From contig SBGP01000087.1 of the NCBI GenBank assembly GCA_006226595.1, positions 1-64,000 of the forward strand: 64,000 bases of DNA. Direction: 5' to 3'. Shown one piece after another: positions 38,058 to 46,228 of this stretch. Within the stretch, counting starts at the first letter, position 1, and every line of letters starts with the position of its first letter. A program made the translations under genes and the position numbers. The DNA is from Deltaproteobacteria bacterium. Its GTDB lineage: Bacteria > Myxococcota_A > UBA796 > GCA-2862545. The notes below the pieces were generated by a model. The model made no database searches and was not told the origin of the DNA. It worked only from the letters and a program-made list of their open reading frames with translations.

Positions 38058-39134
38058 CTACTGCGCGGCGATGCGAATCAGCTCGTGCGCGACCTGGTCG
38101 ACGACGTAGACATCGCCGGTGACCGGGTCGATGTCGAGGCCGCCGAGGGCGTCGGGGCGGCCGGTCGGCAGCCAGTCGACGAGCTCGCCGTCGAGGGTCA
38201 GCGCGAAGACGATGCCCGTGGCCCGGTCGGTGACCCACATCAGGCCGTCGTGGATCTCGAGACCGCTGGGCTGCGTCAGCGCGAGGCTGTCGACCGTGGG
38301 TACGCCGTCCTCGTCGAGGACGGGGTCGAGCGCGCCGTGCGCGAAGGTCTCGGTGTTGCCGCCCGCGAAGCCGGCCATCTCGGCGCCGTCGTAGTTCGGG
38401 CCGATGCTGCCGCTGCGGGTCGCGGTGTTCGGGTCGAAGCGGCTGATCGCGGCGCCGTTGGCGACATAGAGCACGCCGTCGAGCATGTCGACGTGGTTCG
38501 GGGTGCCCTTGTCGTGGTGAATCAGGCCCTCGGCGTAGCGGTGGATGATGCCGTCGCTGTGGTCCGAGCCGCCGTAGCCGTGGTCGAGTCCGAAGTCGTA
38601 GCGGGTCAGGCTCTCGTTCGCGCCGTCGACGACCCAGTACACGTTGGCGCTCTCCCACGCGATGCCGCCGCCGTTCGGCGAGTTGTGCAGCATGTCGAGG
38701 TGCCCGGAATGCCCGGCGTCGAACATGTCGCTGTCGTCCCACAGCGTCGGGCCCATGAAGTCCGCAGGGGTCATGCTCTGGGTGACTTCGTCCGTGTCCT
38801 GGGCCGTGGCGAAGTTCCCGAAGTCCGAGAACGCCAGGGACGAGGGGCTCGCGAGGAAGTGGTCCGAGCCCATGGAGTAGAAGTGCTCGGCGACGCCGTC
38901 GGTGACTCGCACGATGGAGTTGTCGGCCATGTTCGTGACCCACAGCTGCGACGGGTTGCGCGGGTTCACGGCGACGTCCGTGGGGGCGTTCAGGCCGTCG
39001 GCGTCGGTGGCGAGGACCGTCAGGGTGACCGCATCGGGGGTGTGGCTTCCGTTGCCGAGCACGGAGAGTCCGATGGGCTCACCCTCGGTACAGGCAGCGA
39101 GGAGCAGGGGACCGACGAGAACGAGCGCGCGCAT
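38058..39134 (-). CDS. beta-propeller (NHL/YncE-like) lipoprotein
   Basis: The 358-residue product has a lipobox at C15 (GPLLLAAC). The rest has six-bladed-propeller-like repeats: APTDVAVNPRNPSQLWVTN, GLEIHDGLMWVTDRATG, GGLDIDPVTGDVYVVDQVA, with His/Asp-rich loops (YDFGLDHGYGGSDHSDG; HYDKG-like HHDKGTPNHVDMLDG). The NHL/YncE resemblance is by repeat shape. These domains bind ligands or partners on the cell surface. GGAG 5 bases before the ATG and the lipobox fix the start. Its neighbours at 37333 and 39233 are also lipoproteins on the same strand, forming a lipoprotein cluster. Confidence 0.78.
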   Translation of the reverse strand: MRALVLVGPLLLAACTEGEPIGLSVLGNGSHTPDAVTLTVLATDADGLNAPTDVAVNPRNPSQLWVTNMADNSIVRVTDGVAEHFYSMGSDHFLASPSSLAFSDFGNFATAQDTDEVTQSMTPADFMGPTLWDDSDMFDAGHSGHLDMLHNSPNGGGIAWESANVYWVVDGANESLTRYDFGLDHGYGGSDHSDGIIHRYAEGLIHHDKGTPNHVDMLDGVLYVANGAAISRFDPNTATRSGSIGPNYDGAEMAGFAGGNTETFAHGALDPVLDEDGVPTVDSLALTQPSGLEIHDGLMWVTDRATGIVFALTLDGELVDWLPTGRPDALGGLDIDPVTGDVYVVDQVAHELIRIAAQ

Positions 39135-39232
39135 GGAGACTCCGGGAAGGGCCCCATTTGCCCGCCATGGGGTCGATTCGCAAGGACTCGTCGCCCCTTT
39201 GACAAACGTGAACAAACGGTGCCGCCGGCGTT

Positions 39233-39919
39233 TCACCGCCGTTGGATCGTGTAGATCGCGCCTGCCCAGTCAAAGAGGTGCCGTGGGCCGCGGGCGGCAA
39301 TGTGCGTACGCAAGCTCCATGCGAATCCGCCGGCCTCGACCTCGGCCTCGCTTCCACTGTCGACCACGGTGCTCGCCTGTGCGTCCGCGAACACCAGCGA
39401 CTGGAAGGCCTCGCCGTCGCTGCACACCAGCAGGTCGTCGCCGGAGGTCACCCGCCACGGCTCGGCCGCGGCTTCTTCGCTGCCGTCGACGCGATGCAGG
39501 AGCAGGGGGCCCTGGTCGTCGGCGAGAACGAGACGGAACTCGCCGCGCTGGCTGCCGAGCACCTCGAGCCAGCCGCTCACCTCGCGACCATCCGCCGGAA
39601 GGGCGTCGAGCTGGGGGCCTTCGTCGACGCACAGCTCCACGGAGAGCACGCTTCCACCGGTCTCCTCGATGGCGAAGGCTGCGGGGCAGGTCGCGTCGTA
39701 CGCGACGAGGGTGCCAGCGAACGCGTGCAGGAGCGGGTCGTTCACACCCGCGCGAAAGTCGTGGAGCGTCTGGCCGTCGACGTCGACGAGCGCCCGGGTC
39801 CACTCGGCGAGCTCGGGAGTTTCCGTGCACGGGTCGACGACGACCGGGTCCCCCGTGTCGGTCTCGGAGTCGACCTCGGTCCCGGCACAGGCGACGAGCA
39901 GGAGCAGCAGGGGACGCAT
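39233..39919 (-). CDS. lipoprotein, unknown function
   Basis: The 228-residue product begins MRPLLLLLVAC with a lipobox (C11), followed by a short acidic Thr-Asp spacer (TEVDSETDTGDP) and a ~190-residue domain with three further Cys (DPCTETPELAEW, DATCPAAFA, VELCVDEG) and a late one in LLVCSDG. No family is recognised. It lies 98 bp upstream of the propeller lipoprotein, same strand, and head to head with the YbaK-type gene at 39995 (75 bp apart). Confidence 0.7.
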   Translation of the reverse strand: MRPLLLLLVACAGTEVDSETDTGDPVVVDPCTETPELAEWTRALVDVDGQTLHDFRAGVNDPLLHAFAGTLVAYDATCPAAFAIEETGGSVLSVELCVDEGPQLDALPADGREVSGWLEVLGSQRGEFRLVLADDQGPLLLHRVDGSEEAAAEPWRVTSGDDLLVCSDGEAFQSLVFADAQASTVVDSGSEAEVEAGGFAWSLRTHIAARGPRHLFDWAGAIYTIQRR

Positions 39920-39994
39920 GGCGCCCGTATATCGAGCCCGCGCGCGGCCTGCCCGGTGCCTTGCCATCTGCGCCGAGGGCCTCTATGGAGCCGC

Positions 39995-40465
39995 ATGCAC
40001 GCAGCCCAACGACTCGCAGAGCTCCTCGAAGCCAGCGGACGGCCGGTTCGCTGGATGGACCACGCCTACGCCGACACCGCGGACTCGGTCGCAGAGGCAC
40101 GCGGCACGCCGGTGGACATGGGCGGCAAGTCCCTCGTGTTCAAGCTGCCGGACGGCTTCGCGCTGTTCGTGCTCTCCGGGGCTCGGCGGATCGACAGCAA
40201 GGCGATTCGCGGCCGCTTCGGCGGCAAGCTGCGCTTCGCGACGCGTGAAGAGCTCCACGCGCTCACCGGGCTCGTTCCCGGGTGTGTGCCACCCTTCGGC
40301 CGGCCGCTGTTCGAGCTCGCCCTCTACGTGGACCAGGCCACCGCGGATCGGGACGTCATCGCGTTCTCCGCGGCGAGCCACACGCGCTCGGCACAGATGG
40401 CGACGGCCGACTACCTGGCGATTGCCAAGCCGTCGGCCGTATTCTCGTTCAGTCGCGAGGACTAG
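39995..40465 (+). CDS. YbaK/EbsC-type aminoacyl-tRNA deacylase
   Basis: The 156-residue product is a single YbaK domain: VAEARGTPVDMGGKSLVFKLPDGFALFVLSG, then RFATREELHALTGLVPGCVPPFGRPL, the two signature blocks of the fold (the second includes the GxxPG substrate loop). Such proteins hydrolyse mischarged tRNAs (Cys-tRNAPro, Ala-tRNAPro) in trans. The ATG is placed by homology of the first helix. It converges with the dehydratase-like gene with 3 bp between stops. Confidence 0.87.
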   Translation: MHAAQRLAELLEASGRPVRWMDHAYADTADSVAEARGTPVDMGGKSLVFKLPDGFALFVLSGARRIDSKAIRGRFGGKLRFATREELHALTGLVPGCVPPFGRPLFELALYVDQATADRDVIAFSAASHTRSAQMATADYLAIAKPSAVFSFSRED

Positions 40466-40468
40466 CGG

Positions 40469-42055
40469 CTAGACCGCGTACACCAGATTCGCCGCGATGC
40501 CGGCTGCCTTGTGGGCCGGGCGCCAGAACGGGCTCTTGAACCGGCGCTTCTTCGCGAGACGCGCGCGGAAGCTGTCCTCGGTGAGGCCTTGCTCGGACAG
40601 CGCCTGCTCGAACTCCTTCTGCGCCTTCTGCCGGGCCTTGAACAGCATCATCTGCACGCGGCTGTGGGCGTTGACCTCCTGGTCGCCGGTCGTCTCGATC
40701 GGCACGAAGATGGCCTCGGGCCACTTGGCGGTGACCAGGCTCTGCACCCCGTCGGACACGCCGCTGCTCGGCATGCAGCCGAAGGGCTTCACGCTCACCG
40801 TCATGTGGTTGACCTTGTCCTCCACGAAGTGGATGAGCTTGCCGACCTCCATGTGGCCCTCGCCGCCGCGCACGTCGTTGTCGTAGTGCTGGCCGGCGAG
40901 CTCGGCGATGTGGTCCATGTCGGGCAGGTGGTAGCGGTGCAGGCCCAGCGCGTTGGCGTACAGCTGGAAGATGCCGCGGACGGCGTAGTAGCCGGCGCGC
41001 AGCTGGATCAGCTTCTTGCGGCCGTCCTTGCCTTCGAGGCCCTTGCGGGCCGCATCGTCGCGCTTGAGCACCATGCGCTTCTTCGTGTCGTGACCGGCTT
41101 CCCAGATCATGAACAGCAGCCAGTTCGTGATGCCCTGGATGTCGACCTCGGCGCCTTCGCGCTCGAGGAACTGCTGCATGTGGTAGTTGCCGTCGCCCTC
41201 GGTGGTCATCGCCCAGAACTCGCCGATCAGGCTGACGACGGGCTTGGGCACCGTGCGGTCGATCTCGACCTGGGCCAGGCGGCGGCGGCAGCGGATCATG
41301 GCGCGGACGATGCTCTTCTTCTTCGCGAAGGACTCGGCGAGGATCTTCTTGCAGTCCTCGAGGGCGGCGTTCGTCGAGCCGGGCACCACCTCGTAGGGGC
41401 GCATGCGGTAGCCCTGGATGTTCACGACATCCCCCGCGATCAGCGAGCGCACGACGTGCCACGCGAAGTTCGGGTCGATCTTGAGCCCGAGCTCCTTGCC
41501 GGTGGCCTGCTGGATGCCGCCGGCCATCTGGAACGTGAGCACGCGGAAGCCGTCGAAGCCGGCGTCGCGCAAGGCCTTGCGGTACTCGGTCACGTACATG
41601 CCGAAGCGGCACGGGCCGCAGCCGCCCGCGGTGACGAACAGGTAGTTGTCGATGATGTCCTGGGTGGGGACGCCCTGCTCGTCGCGCAGCTTGACCAGGT
41701 GCTTCACCAGGTTGCCGACGGTGAAGTAGGTCGGGGAGCACTGGCCGCGGTTGCCGAACTCCTTGCCGAACTGCAGCGACTCCTGGTCGGGCACGTCGAG
41801 GGTCTCGACCTTGTACCCGATGCCCCGAAGCGCGTGCATGACGAGGTAGTCGTGGGCGAGCGACAGGCCCGACACGAGCAGGGTGGTGTGCTCGCGCTGA
41901 TCGGCCCAGAACTGCTGCTGCACGTTCTCGACGTACTGCTCACGGTTCAGGCCCAGCTTCTTGGCCTCGTCCGCGGCGAAGGCGGACAGCTCGGCGTCGA
42001 GCTCGGCCTGCTCCTCGGGAGAGAGGTCGTCGAAGGGCGCGTTCAGGTCGTCCAT
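40469..42055 (-). CDS. 2-hydroxyacyl-CoA dehydratase/activase-related protein (stand-alone)
   Basis: The 528-residue product matches the C-terminal region found after the BadF/HgdC ATPase parts of large CoA-substrate-enzyme activases (DUF2229/HgdB-like). Visible are HTTLLVSGLSLAHDYLVMHALRGIGYKVETL, GNRGQCSPTYFTVGNLVKHL, TAGGCGPCRFGMYVTEYRKAL and FGCMPSSGVSDGVQS. The conserved Cys (GQCSP, GGCGPC, FGCMP) are the expected [4Fe-4S] ligands. No ATPase domain is present here, and none is adjacent. ATG at 42055 is preferred to 42064 since GGAG sits 9 bases upstream of it. The palindrome at 42074-42091 is just upstream, so a TetR-type repressor likely controls it. Confidence 0.82.
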   Translation of the reverse strand: MDDLNAPFDDLSPEEQAELDAELSAFAADEAKKLGLNREQYVENVQQQFWADQREHTTLLVSGLSLAHDYLVMHALRGIGYKVETLDVPDQESLQFGKEFGNRGQCSPTYFTVGNLVKHLVKLRDEQGVPTQDIIDNYLFVTAGGCGPCRFGMYVTEYRKALRDAGFDGFRVLTFQMAGGIQQATGKELGLKIDPNFAWHVVRSLIAGDVVNIQGYRMRPYEVVPGSTNAALEDCKKILAESFAKKKSIVRAMIRCRRRLAQVEIDRTVPKPVVSLIGEFWAMTTEGDGNYHMQQFLEREGAEVDIQGITNWLLFMIWEAGHDTKKRMVLKRDDAARKGLEGKDGRKKLIQLRAGYYAVRGIFQLYANALGLHRYHLPDMDHIAELAGQHYDNDVRGGEGHMEVGKLIHFVEDKVNHMTVSVKPFGCMPSSGVSDGVQSLVTAKWPEAIFVPIETTGDQEVNAHSRVQMMLFKARQKAQKEFEQALSEQGLTEDSFRARLAKKRRFKSPFWRPAHKAAGIAANLVYAV

Positions 42056-42073
42056 GGGCAGCATCTCCGTGAC

Positions 42074-42091
42074 TGACTGACGTGTCAGTCA
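42074..42091. promoter_or_regulatory. perfect TetR-type operator palindrome
   Basis: TGACTGAC-GT-GTCAGTCA: 8-bp arms with a 2-bp centre. The spacing and sequence are like operators of TetR-family lipid regulators. It is 19 bp upstream of the 42055 start and would cover a promoter or block initiation. Confidence 0.65.
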
Positions 42092-42202
42092 CTGTAGCGC
42101 GGCGGAGGAGCGCATGCAGGTGGAACTGCGCGCTTCGCGGCGGTACGAAAGCTTCGTGGAGGCCAGCTGGGGATCACCCCGTGGACCATCGTCGGCGCGC
42201 TC

Positions 42203-42697
42203 GTGGCTCTTCTGGTGGGCGTGGTGCCCGTCATCGGCGTGATCGCGTCGAGTGCGGGGGCGTTTCTGCTGCACGCGCGAGCTCGTCCCTTCCTCGGCGC
42301 CCTGGTCTCGGTGGGCTGCTATGCCGTCGGCCCGGCGCTGCTCGCGCTCGGCGTGGCACTCGTGCCCGACGTGCATGGCGGCGTCGTCGGGTTGCTCGCC
42401 GTCGGGTCGCTGGCCTTGCTGCTCGTCGGGAGCGCGCTGGCCGCGGCCTCGACTCCGGTCGACGCGATGGGCCGGGTACCCGCGGTCGGCTGGTACCTCG
42501 GCGGCGTGTTCGGCCTGCTCGTGCCGTTGCTCGGTCTCGGCGCGCTGATGCAGGCGGTGCCGACGTCCGTGGTCGGCTACGCGTTCCTCGCCTCGGTCGG
42601 AGCGTGGACCGTGTGGGCCGCCACGGGCGGGGCACTGTTGCTGGTGGTGGGCGCGACGCGCCTTCCGCGGGTCGACGCCGAGGAAGCCCTGTCGTGA
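42203..42697 (+). CDS. polytopic membrane protein, unknown function
   Basis: The 164-residue product from GTG 42203 has about four hydrophobic helices (LLVGVVPVIGVIASSAGAF; VSVGCYAVGPALLALGVALV; VVGLLAVGSLALLLVGSALA; VYLGG-type GVFGLLVPLLGLGALM; ASVGAWTVWAATGGALLLVVG) with no recognised signature. The frame is open upstream to a CTG at 42167 with GGAGG 5 bases before it, which would add LGITPWTIVGA, so the start is uncertain. Its stop overlaps the GTG of the next membrane gene (GTGA). Confidence 0.6.
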   Translation: MALLVGVVPVIGVIASSAGAFLLHARARPFLGALVSVGCYAVGPALLALGVALVPDVHGGVVGLLAVGSLALLLVGSALAAASTPVDAMGRVPAVGWYLGGVFGLLVPLLGLGALMQAVPTSVVGYAFLASVGAWTVWAATGGALLLVVGATRLPRVDAEEALS

Positions 42698-43179
42698 GCG
42701 GACTCGATCCCGTCGCCCTGTTCGGGCCCCTCGTGCTGTTGCTGCCGATGGTGCTCGGCACCGTGCTCACCGCGATCGGCCTGGCGCTGTGGCACCTGCG
42801 CGGTGCGCGTCGCGAGCGCCGTCGTGCGCTGTTCGCGCTCATCCTGCTGGTGGTCGGTGGCGTGGCTGGGGTCGGGGCGAGCTACCTGTTCTCCCGCGAG
42901 CTCGGGCCCACGGCGAGCGGGGTGATGCTGATCTGCGTGCTCGTCGCCAACATCGTCGCGGGCGACACGGTGCCCGAGGGCGAGGCCTTCGGCGTGTCGC
43001 TGTACCTGGCCGGCCTGCTCCTGGGCATCGCCGGGATCGTCGGCGGTGCGGTGCTCGGCACGGTTCCAGCCGTGCTCGCTCTCGTCGCGAGCCTCGCGTG
43101 GTTTGGCGGAGGCGGCGCCGTACTCATGCTCGTCGGATTGATGCGAACCGCGGAAACGCACCATTCCTCGGAGGGGTGA
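42694..43179 (+). CDS. polytopic membrane protein, unknown function
   Basis: The 161-residue product from a GTG overlapping the previous stop has about five hydrophobic helices (FGPLVLLLPMVLGTVLTAIGLALW; FALILLVVGGVAGVGASYLF; SGVMLICVLVANIVAG; LYLAGLLLGIAGIVGGAVLG; LALVASLAWFGGGGAVLMLVG) and a basic loop (RGARRERRRA). GAGGAAG supports the GTG. No family recognised. It is coupled to the gene before it, so the two may form one complex. Confidence 0.65.
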   Translation: MSGLDPVALFGPLVLLLPMVLGTVLTAIGLALWHLRGARRERRRALFALILLVVGGVAGVGASYLFSRELGPTASGVMLICVLVANIVAGDTVPEGEAFGVSLYLAGLLLGIAGIVGGAVLGTVPAVLALVASLAWFGGGGAVLMLVGLMRTAETHHSSEG

Positions 43180-43250
43180 AGTGGCCGCCGCGCGCCCCCA
43201 GGAGTTCCGTGTATAGTGTCATGGAACCCGGACCTCCTCCCCGGTGACCC

Positions 43251-44219
43251 ATGCCTGATCGTTCCCGTCGTTCCGCGGCTCCTCTGACCTCGGTACGCCC
43301 CGTTCCCCGGCCGGACAACCTGTCCGCCGCGCACAGCAACTCGGCTGCGCAGGATGCCCTGAAGGGCACCGAGCCCGCCGGGTCGGACAGCACGCTGGCA
43401 CTCGCCGCACGTCACGGCGAGATCGACGCCAACGTGCTCGAGGCCGTGTCCATGCGGGTCACCGCGGTGGCCAACCGCCACACCAAGGGCATGAAGACGA
43501 CCGAGCTCGTGCCGGACAACGTGCGGGACGTGCTCGAGCAGTGTGCCGCCGACCGCATCGAGAACGCGGCGCAGGTGGCGTACATCCTCGCGACCGCGCT
43601 CCACGAGTCTGCCTTCGGGGCGACCAAGTACCGCCGCAGCGAGCCGCTGGTCGAGGACCGCAACACCTACTCGCGGGCCCAGAACGGCTCGTACACCGCC
43701 GACAACCACGTCACCGGCGGCAAGAGCAAGGCGCCCAACGGCAGCCTGATCGAGATGCAGTACTGGGACGATGCCTACGGTCACAAGCTCGGCAACCGGC
43801 ATGGCACCTGGGACGCGGCGAACTTCAAGGGACGCGGCTTCGTGCAGCTCACCGGTCGCACCAACTACGAGAAGATGACCAACAAGCTCCGTGCCGAGGG
43901 CTTCACCTACACCCAGGACGGCGTGGTGTGGGGCCAGGACCAGCCCATCGACCTCGCCGCGAACCCGACCCACGTCAACGAGAACTCCGATCTCGCGGCC
44001 AAGGTGATGGTCATGGGCACGATGGACGGCGACTACACCGGTCGTGCGCTGCCCGACTACGTCAACGACGAGCAGACCGACTTCAAGAACGCTCGCAGCG
44101 TGATCAACGGCGACACCGCCGAGAACGGCGACAAGATCGCCAAGCTCGCGTCGGCGTTCCAGAGCGCTCTCGGCGGAAACCCCGACTGGACCGCCGTGTT
44201 CGGGCGCTCGGCCCAGTAG
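43251..44219 (+). CDS. glycoside hydrolase family 19-like muralytic enzyme
   Basis: The 322-residue product has a disordered, Arg/Pro/Ser-rich N-terminus (~1-60) and a lysozyme-fold domain: VAYILATALHESAFGATKYRRSEPL (first Glu of the GH19 pair is the HES Glu) and FKGRGFVQLTGRTNYEKM (the RGxxQLTGR/xNY hallmark). It should cut chitin-like or peptidoglycan glycan strands. There is no signal peptide, so export would need a specialised route or holin. Followed, convergently, by the AgmX-like gene. Close relatives occur as phage endolysins and as effectors of phage-tail-like systems; no such genes are nearby. Confidence 0.8.
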   Translation: MPDRSRRSAAPLTSVRPVPRPDNLSAAHSNSAAQDALKGTEPAGSDSTLALAARHGEIDANVLEAVSMRVTAVANRHTKGMKTTELVPDNVRDVLEQCAADRIENAAQVAYILATALHESAFGATKYRRSEPLVEDRNTYSRAQNGSYTADNHVTGGKSKAPNGSLIEMQYWDDAYGHKLGNRHGTWDAANFKGRGFVQLTGRTNYEKMTNKLRAEGFTYTQDGVVWGQDQPIDLAANPTHVNENSDLAAKVMVMGTMDGDYTGRALPDYVNDEQTDFKNARSVINGDTAENGDKIAKLASAFQSALGGNPDWTAVFGRSAQ

Positions 44220-44225
44220 CCGGTC

Positions 44226-45518
44226 CTACTTCGGCGAGAACACGAAGGGCACTTCGATGAAGTCGCCGTCGGTGTCCGCGCCGTGGAAGCTCCAGCGGCG
44301 GATCTTGTCGCGGATGCACTGCCCGAAGTCCTCGTGACCGGTCGTGTTCACGATCACCGCGACACCGTCGGGGCGCCCGTCGGCGACGGCCAGCTCGACG
44401 ACGACGCGTCCGGAGAGATCGGGAGCGGTGCGCGCGGCCTGCGTGAAGCAGTACGTCAGCGCGCCCTGCTGCCGGTCGATGGCGGCGCGGATCGCCGCGG
44501 TGTCGGTCGACGGCGGGGCATCCGGCGGGGGGAGGGTGAGGGTGAAGGTCGGCGTGTCGGTGGGGCCCACAGTGGTGTTGCCGGTGGAGGCCGTGGTCAC
44601 CTCGATGTCCTCGTCGTCGGTGGTCCCGGTCCCATCGCGCGGTCCGCGGTCCGAGCCGGTGCCGATCGGCTTGTCGTCGAGGTCGTCGGTGAGTGCGTCG
44701 ATCTCGGCCAGGGCGTCGTCGGCGCCATCGAACGGGGACTTGCCGCCCTCGTGACGTCCCCGGATGAACGCGATGGTGGCGCTCTGCTCGACCACGCGCT
44801 CCTTGATGCGCTCGGCCCGCATCGCCTCGGTCCGGGCATCGGCGGGCTCCGGCTCGGGCTCGACCACCTCCGCGACCGCCTCGGGCTCGGGCTTCGGCTC
44901 GGGCTTCGGCGCCTCGGGCTCGGGCGGCGGCTCGACCACCGCGACCACCTGCTCGGGCAGGAATACCTTCTTGCGCACCGCTTCGGGCAGGGTGTCGAGG
45001 TCCATGGGCGCCGGGGTGGAGTGGGCGGCAATCACTGCGAACACGCCCGCGAGTGCGGCCCACGAGCCCAGCCCCCCGAGGAACAGCGGATCGTCGTCTT
45101 CGAGCCAGCGGGGGCGGAAGTCCGAGGGCGGGAGCGCCAGGACATGGGGTGTCGGTGGCGGCGGCGCCATCTGGAACAGCACCACCACACCCTCTCCGAG
45201 GTCGACGCGCCCGGTGTCGCGCTCCGAGAGCGGCAGCAGCCAGGTGTCGCCGCGGCGGGTGACCGCCGGGTCTCGACGCAGGTCGGCGAGTCGCACCGCG
45301 CCCTCGCCGCCGGAGATGCGGCCCTGGGTGTCCGCGGTGATGCACAGCACGGGCACGCCACCGTGGGACTCGAAGAGGTCTCGGGACTCGGCGAGGGGAG
45401 CGGCCAGCGTGCCCTCTGGACCCACCGAGACCCGGTCGCCGCGAGGGATGAGGCGCTGATCGCGCAGGGTGCCATCGACGACGAGGCCGACGCGGAGGAT
45501 GCGGGCGGGGACGGTCAT
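44226..45518 (-). CDS. AgmX/PglI-like TonB-type protein
   Basis: The 430-residue product has an N-terminal beta-rich cytoplasmic domain (~1-125) resembling FHA-like inputs, a membrane segment (FLGGLGSWAALAGVFAVIAA, ~150-170), a Pro/Glu-rich rigid spacer (VVEPPPEPEAPKPEPKPEPEAVAEVV), a disordered stretch and a C-terminal ~95-residue AgmX/PglI domain (AAIRAAIDRQQGALTYCFTQAARTAPDLSGRVVVELAV ... CIRDKIRRWSFHGADTDGD), related to the TonB C-terminus. The spacer should cross the periplasm. In Myxococcus AgmX-type proteins act in gliding motility. A GGAG site fits the ATG. Confidence 0.82.
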   Translation of the reverse strand: MTVPARILRVGLVVDGTLRDQRLIPRGDRVSVGPEGTLAAPLAESRDLFESHGGVPVLCITADTQGRISGGEGAVRLADLRRDPAVTRRGDTWLLPLSERDTGRVDLGEGVVVLFQMAPPPPTPHVLALPPSDFRPRWLEDDDPLFLGGLGSWAALAGVFAVIAAHSTPAPMDLDTLPEAVRKKVFLPEQVVAVVEPPPEPEAPKPEPKPEPEAVAEVVEPEPEPADARTEAMRAERIKERVVEQSATIAFIRGRHEGGKSPFDGADDALAEIDALTDDLDDKPIGTGSDRGPRDGTGTTDDEDIEVTTASTGNTTVGPTDTPTFTLTLPPPDAPPSTDTAAIRAAIDRQQGALTYCFTQAARTAPDLSGRVVVELAVADGRPDGVAVIVNTTGHEDFGQCIRDKIRRWSFHGADTDGDFIEVPFVFSPK

Positions 45519-45598
45519 GGTGGGGCTCCTTGTCCCTGGCAGACCGTGGGGTCCCCGTCGCGGTTCCGAAGATTCTCGGGTCGGCGTACACTGGGCTC

Positions 45599-46228
45599 AT
45601 GGACCTGTACCGCTGCCAGGACGTCGCCGACGTGGCGGATCTCTACGCGGGAACCGAGGAATCCGTCCTCGGTGCGGTGGCGGTCCGCGAGGTGGTGGCG
45701 CGACGCGCGGTGCTGCTCGCCGCGGGCATCCGCCAGGGGCATCCGGGGGCGTCCGTCGTGCGTCGCAACTTCCCGAGTCCGGATCTCGACCCCAGCGACG
45801 AGGCGGACGCCTGCGAGCTCGTCGCCCGCAGTCTCTGGTTCGTCGACCTCGACGCGGTCGGGGAGCAGCGCCTCGACCCCTGGTTCGAGCGCGCGGCGGA
45901 TGCGGTGGTCGGTGGAGAGGTCGAGAAGCTCCGCGACCTGCTCGATGCACTGCCGGAGCTGGCGTCGGCGCGCTCCAGCTACGGCCATCGCGCCACCTTG
46001 CTCCACTATGTGGCTGCCAACGGCGTGCAGATCCGCCGGCAGACCGTGCATCGGTGCACGCCGGCGGTGGCGAGCCTGCTCCTCGAGCGGGGAGCCTCCA
46101 GCGGCGCGACGATGGCGGTGTATGGCGGCGAGCTCACCGTCCACGAGCTGCTGCATACCAGTGCACACCCCGCGGAGGCAGGCCTCACCGAGGCGATCGA
46201 CGCGGTGCTGCGCCGCTACCCGGCCTGA
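45599..46228 (+). CDS. ankyrin-like repeat protein
   Basis: The 209-residue product has an N-terminal domain of unknown type (DLYRCQDVADVADLYAGTEESVLGAVAVREVV) and a C-terminal part with ankyrin-like helices: VVGGEVEKLRDLLDALPELASARSSYGHRATLLHYVAANG, then RCTPAVASLLLERGASSG, then LTVHELLHTSAHPAEAG. Such repeats bind proteins. Cytoplasmic. The ATG at 45599 is chosen; a longer frame exists upstream but has no ribosome site. It converges with the FAD-dependent oxidase gene with no gap. Partner unknown. Confidence 0.66.
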   Translation: MDLYRCQDVADVADLYAGTEESVLGAVAVREVVARRAVLLAAGIRQGHPGASVVRRNFPSPDLDPSDEADACELVARSLWFVDLDAVGEQRLDPWFERAADAVVGGEVEKLRDLLDALPELASARSSYGHRATLLHYVAANGVQIRRQTVHRCTPAVASLLLERGASSGATMAVYGGELTVHELLHTSAHPAEAGLTEAIDAVLRRYPA

